A stretch of 40,649 nucleotides of DNA, from NCBI GenBank assembly GCA_051892875.1, contig JBJFGR010000105.1:1-40649 (forward strand). The letters are read 5' to 3'. Position numbers and translations under genes: made by a program. Shown here piece by piece: positions 1-7,639 of this stretch. The stretch's first letter is position 1; every line of letters begins with the position of its first letter. The notes beneath the pieces are model-generated. The model worked only from the letters and a program-made list of their open reading frames with translations, did no database searches and was not told where the DNA came from. This DNA comes from JBJFGR01 sp051892875 (GTDB lineage: Bacteria; Pseudomonadota; Gammaproteobacteria; Enterobacterales; Succinivibrionaceae).

Positions 1-1
1 G

Positions 2-700
2 AATGGTAATAATGACGCATTGACTTTGAATTGTTATAAAAATTACATGTATAATGACAAAGTTTTTATTTTAGATGAAATTACAGCAGATAATTGTGCA
101 TATTTGATAGGTGATCTTACTCAATACGTTTTAAATGAACAAAATGTGCGTAAAAAGTTAATGTTTATCATCAATAGTCCGGGTGGTGATGTTAGCGTTA
201 TGATTACACTGCTTGGATTAATGAATATGGCGAGATTAAATAACATAGAAATTTATACTTTTGTTTTAGGTAGTGCAGGTAGTGCTGCTTCTATTCTTGC
301 CGCAAATGGTGATCAAAGATTTATTAACAGTCTTTCTAAACATTTTATTCATTTTGGTTGTATATTTGACATTACTCAAAAACACAGTGAAATAGAAAAA
401 GTATATATTCAAAACAAAGAGCATGCTGAAAATATTATAAACTTATATTTAAACGCTTGTGACGGTAAATTGAAAAGAGAAAAATTATTAGAGATACAAG
501 CAGATGAAAGAGGCTATTTAAATGCTGCAGATTGTCTTAAATATGGATTAGCAGACATTATTATTGAAAATGATTTACAAGAAAAACTTAAAACTGAACA
601 AGATTTTGCAGAATATGAAAAAGGTTTCGATAATTGGTTAAAAAATAAGTATTCGAAGAAGAATAAATCTAAAAGTAGTGTAAAAAGTAAAAAGAAGTAG
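2..700 (+). CDS. ClpP-like serine protease, 5' end outside window
   Basis: This is a ClpP/crotonase-fold protease of about 226 residues. Numbering from the TTG at 20, it has SPGG at 53-56 (oxyanion strand), GSAGSAAS around 84-91 with the nucleophile Ser88, and FIHFG with the catalytic His111. The closing YGLAD segment lies near 175-179. Where E. coli ClpP has its catalytic Asp (in ERD-x-FLSA), this protein reads ERGYLNA, so Arg164 replaces it. The tail after residue 190 is lysine-rich. The frame stays open to base 2, so the true start probably lies upstream; TTG at 20 and ATG at 47 are the only in-window options. In phages, ClpP-type proteases often mature the prohead, but it could also serve host-protein turnover. 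The fold is secure; the role is inferred. Confidence 0.8.
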   Translation, partial: NGNNDALTLNCYKNYMYNDKVFILDEITADNCAYLIGDLTQYVLNEQNVRKKLMFIINSPGGDVSVMITLLGLMNMARLNNIEIYTFVLGSAGSAASILAANGDQRFINSLSKHFIHFGCIFDITQKHSEIEKVYIQNKEHAENIINLYLNACDGKLKREKLLEIQADERGYLNAADCLKYGLADIIIENDLQEKLKTEQDFAEYEKGFDNWLKNKYSKKNKSKSSVKSKKK

Positions 701-706
701 GTATAT

Positions 707-2206
707 ATGACTAATATTAGAGAAATTATACAAACATATAAAGATTTATGTAGTGCTTATGATAAAAAAATAAGCAGAGATGAATATAGAAAAGCAAATA
801 CTGGATATTCGTCAGGTTTTATTGAAAAAGTTTGGGGTAGTTGGTCTAATTTTACAGAAGAGGCAGAAAAATCTCTTTTAGTTAATCGTACAGACATTGT
901 AAAAACTTTAAAAAATAAAAAAGTTGTAATTACTCATGTACCGGATGGAGCAGATGTAAATCTTGAATGCTTTTATACTCTTGAAAACTATTGCGATAGA
1001 AATAAAGCGGATTTAGTTATTCTTTGGGGTAAAAACGTAAAAAGAAATAAGTTATTTGATAGTAGTACATTTAATCTTTTACGCCCTTATTTGGCTACAG
1101 AAGTAATCTTTGAAAAAGACAAGAAATGCTTAGTTAAAGATTTTCTTATTCCGAATACACAAAAGAATCCGTTGGTAAATTTAGATAGATTAACGACTGG
1201 ATATACTACTGTTATTATTGGATCATGTAAACAATATATGAAAATTTTGCCTTATAAACAATATGAGGATTACAGAATTGCATATTCAACAGGTACAATT
1301 TCAGATGTAGAATATAAAACAACTGTAAGCGGTGCATTGGATGAAAAAAATCATACATTAGGTGCAGTTTTACTTGATTATGATGATAATGCACAACGCT
1401 ATGTAAGTAGAAACCTTATCTTTAAAGAAGGTTTTATCTATGATTTAAATAAAAAATATGATAAAGAAAATGAATACAAAGAAGATAGTATTGCAAGTAT
1501 GGTATTAGGAGATTTACATTTACCAGAAGAAAGTCCATCTGCATTAATGGATTCGTTAGATATGGTAAATAAATACAAACCGCAATATGTATTTATTCAT
1601 GACGTAGCTTCTTGGAATAGTATATCACATCATGAGTTTAATTTACCTTTTACAAGAGCTAAGAATAGAAATGATTCAAATCAAGACTTAGAGACAGAAT
1701 TAAATATTGTAGAAGAAAGATTAAATATTATTTCTGAAAAATGTCCTAAGACCACTTTCTGTATTATAAGTAGTAATCACGATGAATTTGTCAGAAAGTA
1801 TTTAGAAAAAGATTTTAATAAAGATACACCAAATGCAAGGTTAGCAGCTCAACTCTTTATTAAATACTTGGATGGAGAAACTATTTTAACAGACGTATTA
1901 CCAGAAAACTTTATACAATTAGAAAAGAATACTAGTTGTAAAATAAATGGGTTTGAGGTAAATGAGCACGGAGATTGTGGAATAGCAGGAGCAAAAGGTA
2001 GTGTAAGAAGCTTCAATAGAGGTTTTGATAGTTTAATTCACGGTCATACTCATTCACCTGAAATTTATGAAAAGGTAGTTGTTGTTGGTACGTTATCTAA
2101 GCTTAAATTAAATTATAATCAGCAAGGTTTAACCAATTGGGCACATTGTAACTGTATTATTCATCATAATGGAAGTTTTCAATTGATTTTCCTACCACAA
2201 TATTAA
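707..2206 (+). CDS. Calcineurin-like metallophosphoesterase
   Basis: The protein has 499 residues. The C-terminal half carries the metal-ligand motifs of the calcineurin-like phosphoesterase superfamily in order: GDLH (Asp269, His271), an Asp in FIHDVASW near 298, SNHDEF (Asn357, His358, Asp359), HGD near 423, and GHTH at 446-449. The first 60 residues look like a small helical DNA-binding or adaptor segment (KANTGYSSGFIEKVWGSW), and residues 65-250 are unassigned. Large phages encode related enzymes; T5 A1, a pre-early protein needed for host DNA breakdown, belongs to this superfamily and is a possible relative. It could act as a DNase or a nucleotide phosphatase; the sequence does not decide. 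It starts 6 bases after the protease gene, after a weak ribosome-binding site. Confidence 0.8.
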   Translation: MTNIREIIQTYKDLCSAYDKKISRDEYRKANTGYSSGFIEKVWGSWSNFTEEAEKSLLVNRTDIVKTLKNKKVVITHVPDGADVNLECFYTLENYCDRNKADLVILWGKNVKRNKLFDSSTFNLLRPYLATEVIFEKDKKCLVKDFLIPNTQKNPLVNLDRLTTGYTTVIIGSCKQYMKILPYKQYEDYRIAYSTGTISDVEYKTTVSGALDEKNHTLGAVLLDYDDNAQRYVSRNLIFKEGFIYDLNKKYDKENEYKEDSIASMVLGDLHLPEESPSALMDSLDMVNKYKPQYVFIHDVASWNSISHHEFNLPFTRAKNRNDSNQDLETELNIVEERLNIISEKCPKTTFCIISSNHDEFVRKYLEKDFNKDTPNARLAAQLFIKYLDGETILTDVLPENFIQLEKNTSCKINGFEVNEHGDCGIAGAKGSVRSFNRGFDSLIHGHTHSPEIYEKVVVVGTLSKLKLNYNQQGLTNWAHCNCIIHHNGSFQLIFLPQY

Positions 2207-2242
2207 TTCTATAAGTATACATAAACAATTGGGGATATAAAA

Positions 2243-2428
2243 ATGGCAACTAAAAAGAAGAAAGATGAAGATATTACTAAGAATGAAGTAGAACAATTTG
2301 CAACAAACGCCGCAGAAAAAGAAGAGCAAGAATCTAAACCTACTGTAAAATGGCATCCTGTTGCAAAATTCGAAAAGAGTAAAAATAATAATTTCTTTTC
2401 AAAAGCGTTAAAATTTTTAGGATTTTAA
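2243..2428 (+). CDS. Small lysine-rich protein, unknown
   Basis: The protein has 61 residues with a good GGGGA ribosome-binding site 7-8 bases before the ATG. It begins MATKKKKDED, has a charged Glu/Lys-rich middle, and ends in a hydrophobic tail (FFSKALKFLGF) that could form a short amphipathic helix. It sits between the phosphoesterase and the glutaredoxin in the same transcription unit. I recognise no family. Its spacing, ribosome-binding site and codon use match its neighbours, so I treat it as real. Confidence 0.6.
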   Translation: MATKKKKDEDITKNEVEQFATNAAEKEEQESKPTVKWHPVAKFEKSKNNNFFSKALKFLGF

Positions 2429-2440
2429 GGATAAAGTATA

Positions 2441-2656
2441 ATGGATTTATTTGTTGGTAAAAATTGTATTCCGTGTAAGAATTTAAAAGTATATTTAAAA
2501 GAAAACAATATTGAAGTTAATCAAATTGTTGCTGAAGATAATATGGATTTGGCAAAAGAAAAAGGTATTCGAATTTTACCTACTTTGGTATTAGATGACA
2601 ATTCCGTTATAAAAGGCGCGGATAACATTAAAGAATATTTTGAAAACAAGGAGTAA
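2441..2656 (+). CDS. Glutaredoxin-like thiol-disulfide oxidoreductase
   Basis: This is a 71-residue minimal glutaredoxin/thioredoxin fold. The redox motif is CIPC (Cys9, Cys12), following the short first beta strand MDLFVG. The cis-proline loop is ILPT (Pro47), followed by strand TLVLDD and the C-terminal helix ADNIKEYFENK. A length near 75 is normal for phage NrdH or glutaredoxin proteins. It would reduce disulfides in the cytoplasm, typically for ribonucleotide reductase. Here no nrd gene is adjacent, and its neighbours are chaperonins, so it may instead serve protein folding. An AAGGA ribosome-binding site lies about 8 bases before the ATG. It ends 7 bases before the GroES start. Confidence 0.8.
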   Translation: MDLFVGKNCIPCKNLKVYLKENNIEVNQIVAEDNMDLAKEKGIRILPTLVLDDNSVIKGADNIKEYFENKE

Positions 2657-2663
2657 ATATATA

Positions 2664-2999
2664 ATGGCTAATAAGATGTATGCTGCTCTGGGTGCTAATG
2701 TTTTTGTAAAAGAAGCAGAAAGAGAAGTAAAGAAAGGCGATTGGATTATCCCAGATTCTTTGGATGTAGATTTTACGTTTGGTGAAGTAGTTTCTTGTAG
2801 TGAAGGTTACTTTGATCATGGTAATTTTGTACCTGCGAGCGTAAAAATCGGTGATAAAGTTGCATTTGCTAAAGTTTCTGGTACAAAAGTTACATTTAAC
2901 AATCAGAAGTTAATCAGAGTTTATATGAATGATATTGTAGCAAAAGAAATTGAAGCTACTATTCTTGAAGAAACTGATGACGCTGGCAATTTAGTCTAA
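2664..2999 (+). CDS. groS: GroES-like co-chaperonin
   Basis: The protein has 111 residues, slightly longer than bacterial GroES (about 97). The pattern fits the GroES beta-barrel: an N-terminal strand GANVFVKEAE, a mobile-loop region near 20-35 (KKGDWIIPDS), GEVVSCSEG, then VKIGDKVAFAK, which matches the GroES VKVGDxVxF segment, and a C-terminal MNDIVAKE matching ESDILA. The start at 2664 is preferred because AAGGAG lies about 10 bases upstream; an earlier in-frame ATG at 2640 falls inside the glutaredoxin gene and lacks a ribosome-binding site. The acidic tail after 95 is extra. It lies directly upstream of GroEL, as in bacterial groESL operons, and would cap the phage chaperonin. T4 gp31 is the classic phage co-chaperonin used to fold the major capsid protein. 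Confidence 0.85.
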   Translation: MANKMYAALGANVFVKEAEREVKKGDWIIPDSLDVDFTFGEVVSCSEGYFDHGNFVPASVKIGDKVAFAKVSGTKVTFNNQKLIRVYMNDIVAKEIEATILEETDDAGNLV

Positions 3000-3026
3000 T
3001 ATTTAATGAAAAAGGAAGAGTTTTAA

Positions 3027-4673
3027 ATGAGTACTTCAACATATTTTGATAAAGAAACAGAAAAATATTTGGTTGATGGTTTAAATCTTGTTGCAAATGC
3101 TGTAAAAAGTACATTGGGACCTCGTGGCAATACAGTTGTTATCCAAAGAGAAGACAAAAACCCTGTAATTACTAAAGATGGTGTTTCTGTAGCAAAAGAA
3201 ATTAAACCGAAAGACGAACGCATTAAGCTTGGTGCTGACTTAGCTATCTCTATTGCACAAAAACAGATGTCAAATTGCGGTGATGGTACAACCACTGCTA
3301 CTGTTTTGGGTCAGGAAATTGTAAATACCGGTATGAGAATGATTGAATTGAGTGAAAACAAAGTCAATCGTACTTCTATGCGCCGTGGTATTGAAAAAGC
3401 TAAAGATTATGTTATTAGTGCTTTGGATAGTTATGCTAAAGAAATCAAGAGTGATGAAGATTTAGTTAACATTGCTACTGTTTCTGCCAATGGCGATAGA
3501 AAACTCGGTGAAATTGTTGCAGAAGCTTATCGTAAAGTAGGTAAAGCGGGCGTTGTATTGGTTGAAGAAACAAAAGATCGTACAATTCGTCTTGATTTCA
3601 AAGAAGGTATGACACTTAATAAAGGTTGGACCTCTCAGTTTTTTGTTAATAATCACGAAGATCAGACAGCTGAATTTGATAATCCGCATATTATCTTGAG
3701 TAATGGTAAAATTTCAAATCTGTCTTCTTTGATTGATGTTATCCAGACTCCTGTTTCTAAGGGTGAACCAGTAGTTATTATCGCTGAGTCTTTTGATACC
3801 AGTGTGACACAAGGTTTGGCTATGAATATTATTCGTTCTGGTGGTCAAATCAAATTGGCATGTATTGAAGCTCCTGGTTATGGTGACCGCCGTTTAGATA
3901 TTTTGCGTGACTTGGGTATTTATGTGGGCGCAGATGTTGGTGATGATCCGATGGGAATTAAATTTGAAGTAATGTCTGCAGCTTCTTTTGGTTCTTGCGA
4001 AAAAATTATCATTAAGAAAGATGAAACAATTATTCGCGGCGGTAAAGGTGATCCGGCACGTATTGCGGCTCGTGTAGAAGCAATCGAAGGTTTAATTGGT
4101 GCTCTTAAAGAAAACGATACATACGAAAGAGAACAACTTGGTAAACGTCTTGCTTCTTTGACTACTGGTGTTGCTGTAATTCAAGTTGGTGGTTCTTCTG
4201 AAGAGGAAATTAAAGAATTACGTGATAGATTAGATGATGCTCAGTATGCTGTTAAAGCTGCACTTGAAGAAGGTTATTTGCCAGGTGCTGGTAATACATT
4301 GCTTTATTTGTCTGATAGAATTTTGGATAAAGTTGAGCCTGCTGATCCAGATGAAAAAGTAGGTATTGATATTTTTGCTAAATCATTGAAAGCTCCGTTT
4401 AAAACTCTTTTGAGTAACGCTGGTGTAAATGTCAATGATGTAGTAAAAGAAGTTGTATCTAAAAATGACATTGAAATTGGATACAACGCAAAAACCATGC
4501 AAATTGTAAATTTATTAGAAGATGGAATTATTGATCCGGTTAAAGTAGTAAAAGGTACAGTTTATGCGGCCTCTTCAATTGCTTCTGTCATTTTAACTTC
4601 TAGTGTTATGATTTGCACTGATCCTGTCGAAAGTAAAGGTGTAAGCCTTAACATGATGCCCGGCATGATGTAA
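3027..4673 (+). CDS. groL: GroEL-like 60 kDa chaperonin
   Basis: This is a full-length group I chaperonin of 548 residues, the same size as bacterial GroEL. Nucleotide-site motifs are intact: TLGPRGN at 29-35, TKDGVSVAKEI at 49-59 (Asp51, equivalent to E. coli Asp52), GDGTTTATVL at 85-94 (Asp86), and Asp404 in LDDAQYAVKAALEEG (equivalent to catalytic Asp398). EAPGYGDRR marks the apical domain and PGAGN the return to the equatorial domain. The C terminus ends MMPGMM, a shortened Gly/Met tail. An AAGGAAGAG ribosome-binding site precedes the ATG. It would fold phage or host proteins in the cytoplasm together with the adjacent GroES. The gene closes its transcription unit at a strong terminator. 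GroEL genes are known in a minority of large phages. Confidence 0.97.
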   Translation: MSTSTYFDKETEKYLVDGLNLVANAVKSTLGPRGNTVVIQREDKNPVITKDGVSVAKEIKPKDERIKLGADLAISIAQKQMSNCGDGTTTATVLGQEIVNTGMRMIELSENKVNRTSMRRGIEKAKDYVISALDSYAKEIKSDEDLVNIATVSANGDRKLGEIVAEAYRKVGKAGVVLVEETKDRTIRLDFKEGMTLNKGWTSQFFVNNHEDQTAEFDNPHIILSNGKISNLSSLIDVIQTPVSKGEPVVIIAESFDTSVTQGLAMNIIRSGGQIKLACIEAPGYGDRRLDILRDLGIYVGADVGDDPMGIKFEVMSAASFGSCEKIIIKKDETIIRGGKGDPARIAARVEAIEGLIGALKENDTYEREQLGKRLASLTTGVAVIQVGGSSEEEIKELRDRLDDAQYAVKAALEEGYLPGAGNTLLYLSDRILDKVEPADPDEKVGIDIFAKSLKAPFKTLLSNAGVNVNDVVKEVVSKNDIEIGYNAKTMQIVNLLEDGIIDPVKVVKGTVYAASSIASVILTSSVMICTDPVESKGVSLNMMPGMM

Positions 4674-4700
4674 ATTATTTTATTTGTTGAAAAATATTTT

Positions 4701-4730
4701 CCCCCGATGAGTGATTGTCGGGGGTTTTTT
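4701..4730 (+). terminator. Rho-independent terminator after groEL
   Basis: A perfect 7-bp stem pairs CCCCCGA (4701-4707) with TCGGGGG (4718-4724), with a 10-base loop, followed by six T. It lies 27 bases after the groEL stop. It separates the enzyme/chaperone block from the virion block that begins at 4803. Confidence 0.92.
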
Positions 4731-4760
4731 ATTAAGCTAATAAAATTTAAGGTTAATTAT

Positions 4761-4782
4761 TTAAGTTCTAAAGACTATTAGC
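4761..4782 (+). promoter_or_regulatory. Candidate late promoter motif, copy 1
   Basis: TTAAGTTCTAA at 4761-4771 is followed by an A/T-rich leader; the core AGTTCTA is at 4764-4770, 32 bases before the ATG at 4803. It sits just after the groEL terminator and before the first virion gene. The same core occurs ahead of four other gene blocks. The promoter role is inferred from recurrence and position. Confidence 0.6.
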
Positions 4783-4802
4783 ATTTTATAAGAAAAATTA
4801 AT

Positions 4803-5936
4803 ATGAAAAACATTAAAAATAATTCAAGACTCAAAGAAACTTCTTTCTCTAGTTTTAACCTAAGAGATGCTTATATTGGTTCACAGGCAGAGTATGTAGC
4901 AGCTTTGCGTGATGAAGCATTATTTAGTAACTGGGGTATAAAAGTTCTTATTAAGATTCCTGTTACTGAATTTGGTGATTTATTAGAGAATAATGTAGAC
5001 GAGTATTCAAACTTTGTAGACACAGAATGGTTAGATACAACTGAAACTGTAATACCTAAATTCAATGAATATCGTCAAAATGTATCAGAAGAAGGAATGA
5101 GTGCAGATGGAACAGATGGACTTTATCCATTAGAGATTCTTATACCTTCTAAATTACATCTTCCTAGAAACAGTAGAATTATTTTAAGCGAATATAATGC
5201 AAGAGAAGAAAGAATTGCAAGAGAATGGGTTGTTTTAGGTACAGTACAAAAACAATTAAGTGGAAGTAAGACATATACTCGTATTGCAAATTGTGTACCT
5301 GCTCGTCAATCATTATTTGATTCGTCTAATCCTAGTATTGGTACGATTTGGTTTGATTATAACGTAGATAATTACATAAATCACAATGACATTAGAACAC
5401 AAGGTATAATTTGGTTTTTACGTTCTGGCGTTAATATGTCTAAGGTATCTAAAGTTTATCAAGATGTTGTCCAAGAGCAAATGCTTGATCAGATTGGCTA
5501 TGATGAACAAATCTTTACCTTATTATATTATGACGATAGAGCAAAGAATATTATAAATGGTGGATCTGGATTTAAGGTTGGAGATAGCTTTGAATTATTA
5601 GATGATTATGATCAACCTATTGAAATTTTAACAGATGTAGACAGTGACCAAAGTGTAATTCTTTCTATGACTGTATTAGAAGTAGATAAGAATGGAAGTA
5701 TAACTAAATATAAATTAAATACGAATAAAGGTTATACCGAATTAGGTGATCAGGATGAAGGATTAGTTGTAAATATAAGAGATGCTTCGATTAAATTAGT
5801 ATATACAACTTGGACTGAAGACTTATATCAAGAAACGATTGAAACTCCTGTTATTTCTAAGCCAAAATATATTAATGCTTATAGAATGGAAACAGTATTT
5901 ACCTCTAAGAAGATTACTGTATCTGTTCTAAATTAA
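4803..5936 (+). CDS. Probable virion structural protein, unknown family
   Basis: The protein has 377 residues, is acidic, and is mostly beta by composition. I do not recognise a family. The N-terminal 20 residues are Ser/Asn-rich, and the segment near 95-180 (IPSKLHLPRNSRIILSEYNA, VVLGTVQKQLSG) looks like a compact beta domain. Residues about 253-315 contain a GGSGFKVGD...VLEVDKNGSITKYKL pattern, a phage tail beta module seen again in the gp6-like and 761-residue proteins downstream. It opens the portal-containing block behind a candidate late promoter. Only a weak ribosome-binding site is visible. Virion location is inferred from context and the shared module. Confidence 0.6.
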   Translation: MKNIKNNSRLKETSFSSFNLRDAYIGSQAEYVAALRDEALFSNWGIKVLIKIPVTEFGDLLENNVDEYSNFVDTEWLDTTETVIPKFNEYRQNVSEEGMSADGTDGLYPLEILIPSKLHLPRNSRIILSEYNAREERIAREWVVLGTVQKQLSGSKTYTRIANCVPARQSLFDSSNPSIGTIWFDYNVDNYINHNDIRTQGIIWFLRSGVNMSKVSKVYQDVVQEQMLDQIGYDEQIFTLLYYDDRAKNIINGGSGFKVGDSFELLDDYDQPIEILTDVDSDQSVILSMTVLEVDKNGSITKYKLNTNKGYTELGDQDEGLVVNIRDASIKLVYTTWTEDLYQETIETPVISKPKYINAYRMETVFTSKKITVSVLN

Positions 5937-5988
5937 TAAGTGGTTAAAATTACTATATGAATTTAAAATAAAGATTAGGAATTAAATA

Positions 5989-6444
5989 ATGGCAAAATAT
6001 GGATTGCAAGTTGATTTTATGAATAGCCTTTTAAAACAGTACTTTGGTTTTGAAATGCCAAACACTGAAGCTAAAGAAATATATGTTGGATTAGGTTTAA
6101 CACAAACTCCTGTATTAGTAAACAGCGAAGATTTTAGTGAAGTTTTTAATGGTAGACCTTTAGGTAATTATAAAAGAGCACGTGTTATTTTTGGAAGAGC
6201 AGACGGTAATGTAATTTCAAATGAGAATGAAGTCGTATTTACTACTGCAACTGAAGATTGGACAGATGCTTCTCATAAAATCGAAATGTTGGGAATTTTT
6301 GATACATTAGATTATGAAACCGAGGAAGGCGAATTAGTTAAGCCTTTGGTTGTATTAAAATTACCTAGATTTGAAACAGCTTTGAAAGGAGAGACTATTA
6401 TTTTATCTCCTGGTGCTATTGAATTGAGTTTAAGTGATATTTAA
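5989..6444 (+). CDS. Structural protein, paralogue A of a tandem pair
   Basis: The protein has 151 residues and pairs with the next gene. Shared features are an N-terminal helix ending FGFEMPN, EIYVGLG near 26-32, an RARVIFGRADG strand, the central ATEDWTDASHKIEMLGIFD segment near 87-105, and a C-terminal strand pair ending GAIELSLSD. This layout matches a widespread phage beta-protein pattern (YVGL...YAR...F..AT.DW....H.GIFD...G..I....G.I.L.L) found in virion head or tail decoration-type proteins. No catalytic motif is seen. AGGA is present about 11 bases before the ATG. The paralogy and fold pattern are visible; the exact position in the virion is not known. Confidence 0.6.
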   Translation: MAKYGLQVDFMNSLLKQYFGFEMPNTEAKEIYVGLGLTQTPVLVNSEDFSEVFNGRPLGNYKRARVIFGRADGNVISNENEVVFTTATEDWTDASHKIEMLGIFDTLDYETEEGELVKPLVVLKLPRFETALKGETIILSPGAIELSLSDI

Positions 6445-6457
6445 GGAAATAAAAATA

Positions 6458-6964
6458 ATGTCAAATGTAGTACGTTTTGAATTATCTCCTAAGCTTATTG
6501 ATACTATTTTAGATAATAGTTTTGGTATGCCTAACGATAATTATAAGTCTTCAGAAATTTATGTCGGTTTAGGTATTGAATTTGATCGCGAGAATTTTGT
6601 ATTTTCTAAAGAACCTGTAGCAACAGGATTTACAATTTTAGAAGAGCCTGTAGAGTTTAGTGAACCAATTAATGGAATTATCAGAAATAAAAATGCTATC
6701 TCTTGGAGTAAAGCAACTGAAGATTGGACAACCGGTACAGACCAAATTAAATACATTGGGTTATATTATAGATTCTATGATGAGGAATCTGGTAGTGAAT
6801 CTGAATCAAGAGTTCAATCTGATGTATCTAATGAAGATCAAGAACCAAAGTATAATTACGAATTAATTGCAGTATTACCAGTGGCTCCTGCAGAAACAGT
6901 TTTGATGAATGAGAAAATGGTATTAAATGCTAATGCAATTCAATTAAGATTAAATAATAGATAA
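6458..6964 (+). CDS. Structural protein, paralogue B of a tandem pair
   Basis: The protein has 168 residues counted from the ATG at 6458, which has AAGGA about 14 bases upstream. An earlier in-frame ATG at 6434 lies within the preceding gene and is less likely. It shares with its neighbour the helix ending FGMPND, SSEIYVGLG, ATEDWTTGTDQIKYIGLYY and a closing MVLNANAIQLRLN strand. It differs by an acidic Ser/Glu-rich insertion (ESGSESESRVQSDVSNEDQ) near 110-130, likely a flexible surface loop. It probably arose by tandem duplication followed by loop growth. Its role is inferred to be structural. Confidence 0.6.
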   Translation: MSNVVRFELSPKLIDTILDNSFGMPNDNYKSSEIYVGLGIEFDRENFVFSKEPVATGFTILEEPVEFSEPINGIIRNKNAISWSKATEDWTTGTDQIKYIGLYYRFYDEESGSESESRVQSDVSNEDQEPKYNYELIAVLPVAPAETVLMNEKMVLNANAIQLRLNNR

Positions 6965-6977
6965 AGGAGTAATAATA

Positions 6978-7154
6978 ATGACGAAAACTATAATTACTGA
7001 ATCGACTAAAGAATTCATCGAAGAAAAATTAGATGAAGAATTAGAAGATATGACAAAAGAAGAACTTTTAGAAAAAGTCAATGCCTCTAAGTTAGGTGTG
7101 GCAACTGTTACTAAAGAAGGTGATGTTAAAATCCGTAGATCATTGAATGGGTAA
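6978..7154 (+). CDS. Small acidic protein, unknown (58 aa)
   Basis: This short gene has an ideal ribosome-binding site (AAAGGAG, 9 bases before the ATG) and fills the gap between two virion genes. The product starts MTKTIITESTKEFIEEKLDE and continues as a strongly charged helix (LEDMTKEELLEKVNASK) before a short beta-like end (VATVTKEGDVKIRR). I recognise no family. The ribosome-binding site, spacing (13 and 7 bases to its neighbours) and amphipathic pattern make it a real gene. Confidence 0.7.
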   Translation: MTKTIITESTKEFIEEKLDEELEDMTKEELLEKVNASKLGVATVTKEGDVKIRRSLNG

Positions 7155-7161
7155 ATAAAAT

Positions 7162-7632
7162 ATGTCGACTAATCTTGAACCTTTAGAAAATATTATTGGT
7201 ACTCGTTGTATTTCATACTATGCCAGTGATAAATCAGCATTAGATAATAAACACAGTTATGAATTTTGGACTAGAAGTAAACTAACACGTCTCATTTGTA
7301 ATAAACCTTTCGGAAGAGGAGACACTTTACAAATAGATGCTATAAAAGAGACGGCTTCTGGGATACTTATTGAAACTACTCTCATTGATGAATGGCAAGA
7401 AGGCTATCCTGTATTAAATTTTATTAGTGGTAGACTTATTTATAGTAAATGGGCAAATTTTGAGTGTACTGCAACAGAAGGTATACAAATCATTAAACAA
7501 ATCGAACAAATACTTTCTGAAAATTATTCAATAGGTTTTATTGTATTAGCTTATAAATCCGGTAAGATTACTTGTGTAGATAAAGTAACCGGTAATGTAT
7601 TTGATGTACATATTCATTTAGATTGGGAATAA
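7162..7632 (+). CDS. Unknown protein in portal block
   Basis: The protein has 156 residues of mixed alpha/beta composition. Predicted features by eye are an RSKLTRLICNKPFGRGD stretch near 38-55, beta strands through 57-85 (LQIDAIKETASGILIETTL), and a helix at 106-122 (TEGIQIIKQIEQILSEN) followed by strands. There is no signal peptide, membrane segment or metal motif. It lies 7 bases before the portal gene and may be a neck, connector or assembly factor, but nothing in the sequence fixes this. Confidence 0.5.
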   Translation: MSTNLEPLENIIGTRCISYYASDKSALDNKHSYEFWTRSKLTRLICNKPFGRGDTLQIDAIKETASGILIETTLIDEWQEGYPVLNFISGRLIYSKWANFECTATEGIQIIKQIEQILSENYSIGFIVLAYKSGKITCVDKVTGNVFDVHIHLDWE

Positions 7633-7639
7633 AAAGACA

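Noticed and set aside
2640..2663. Upstream ATG extending the GroES protein by 8 residues
   Set aside because: It lies inside the glutaredoxin gene with no ribosome-binding site, and the added residues do not fit the GroES family; AAGGAG fits the ATG at 2664.
6434..6457. Upstream ATG extending the second structural paralogue
   Set aside because: It overlaps the previous gene; the ATG at 6458 has AAGGA upstream and matches the start of its paralogue better.
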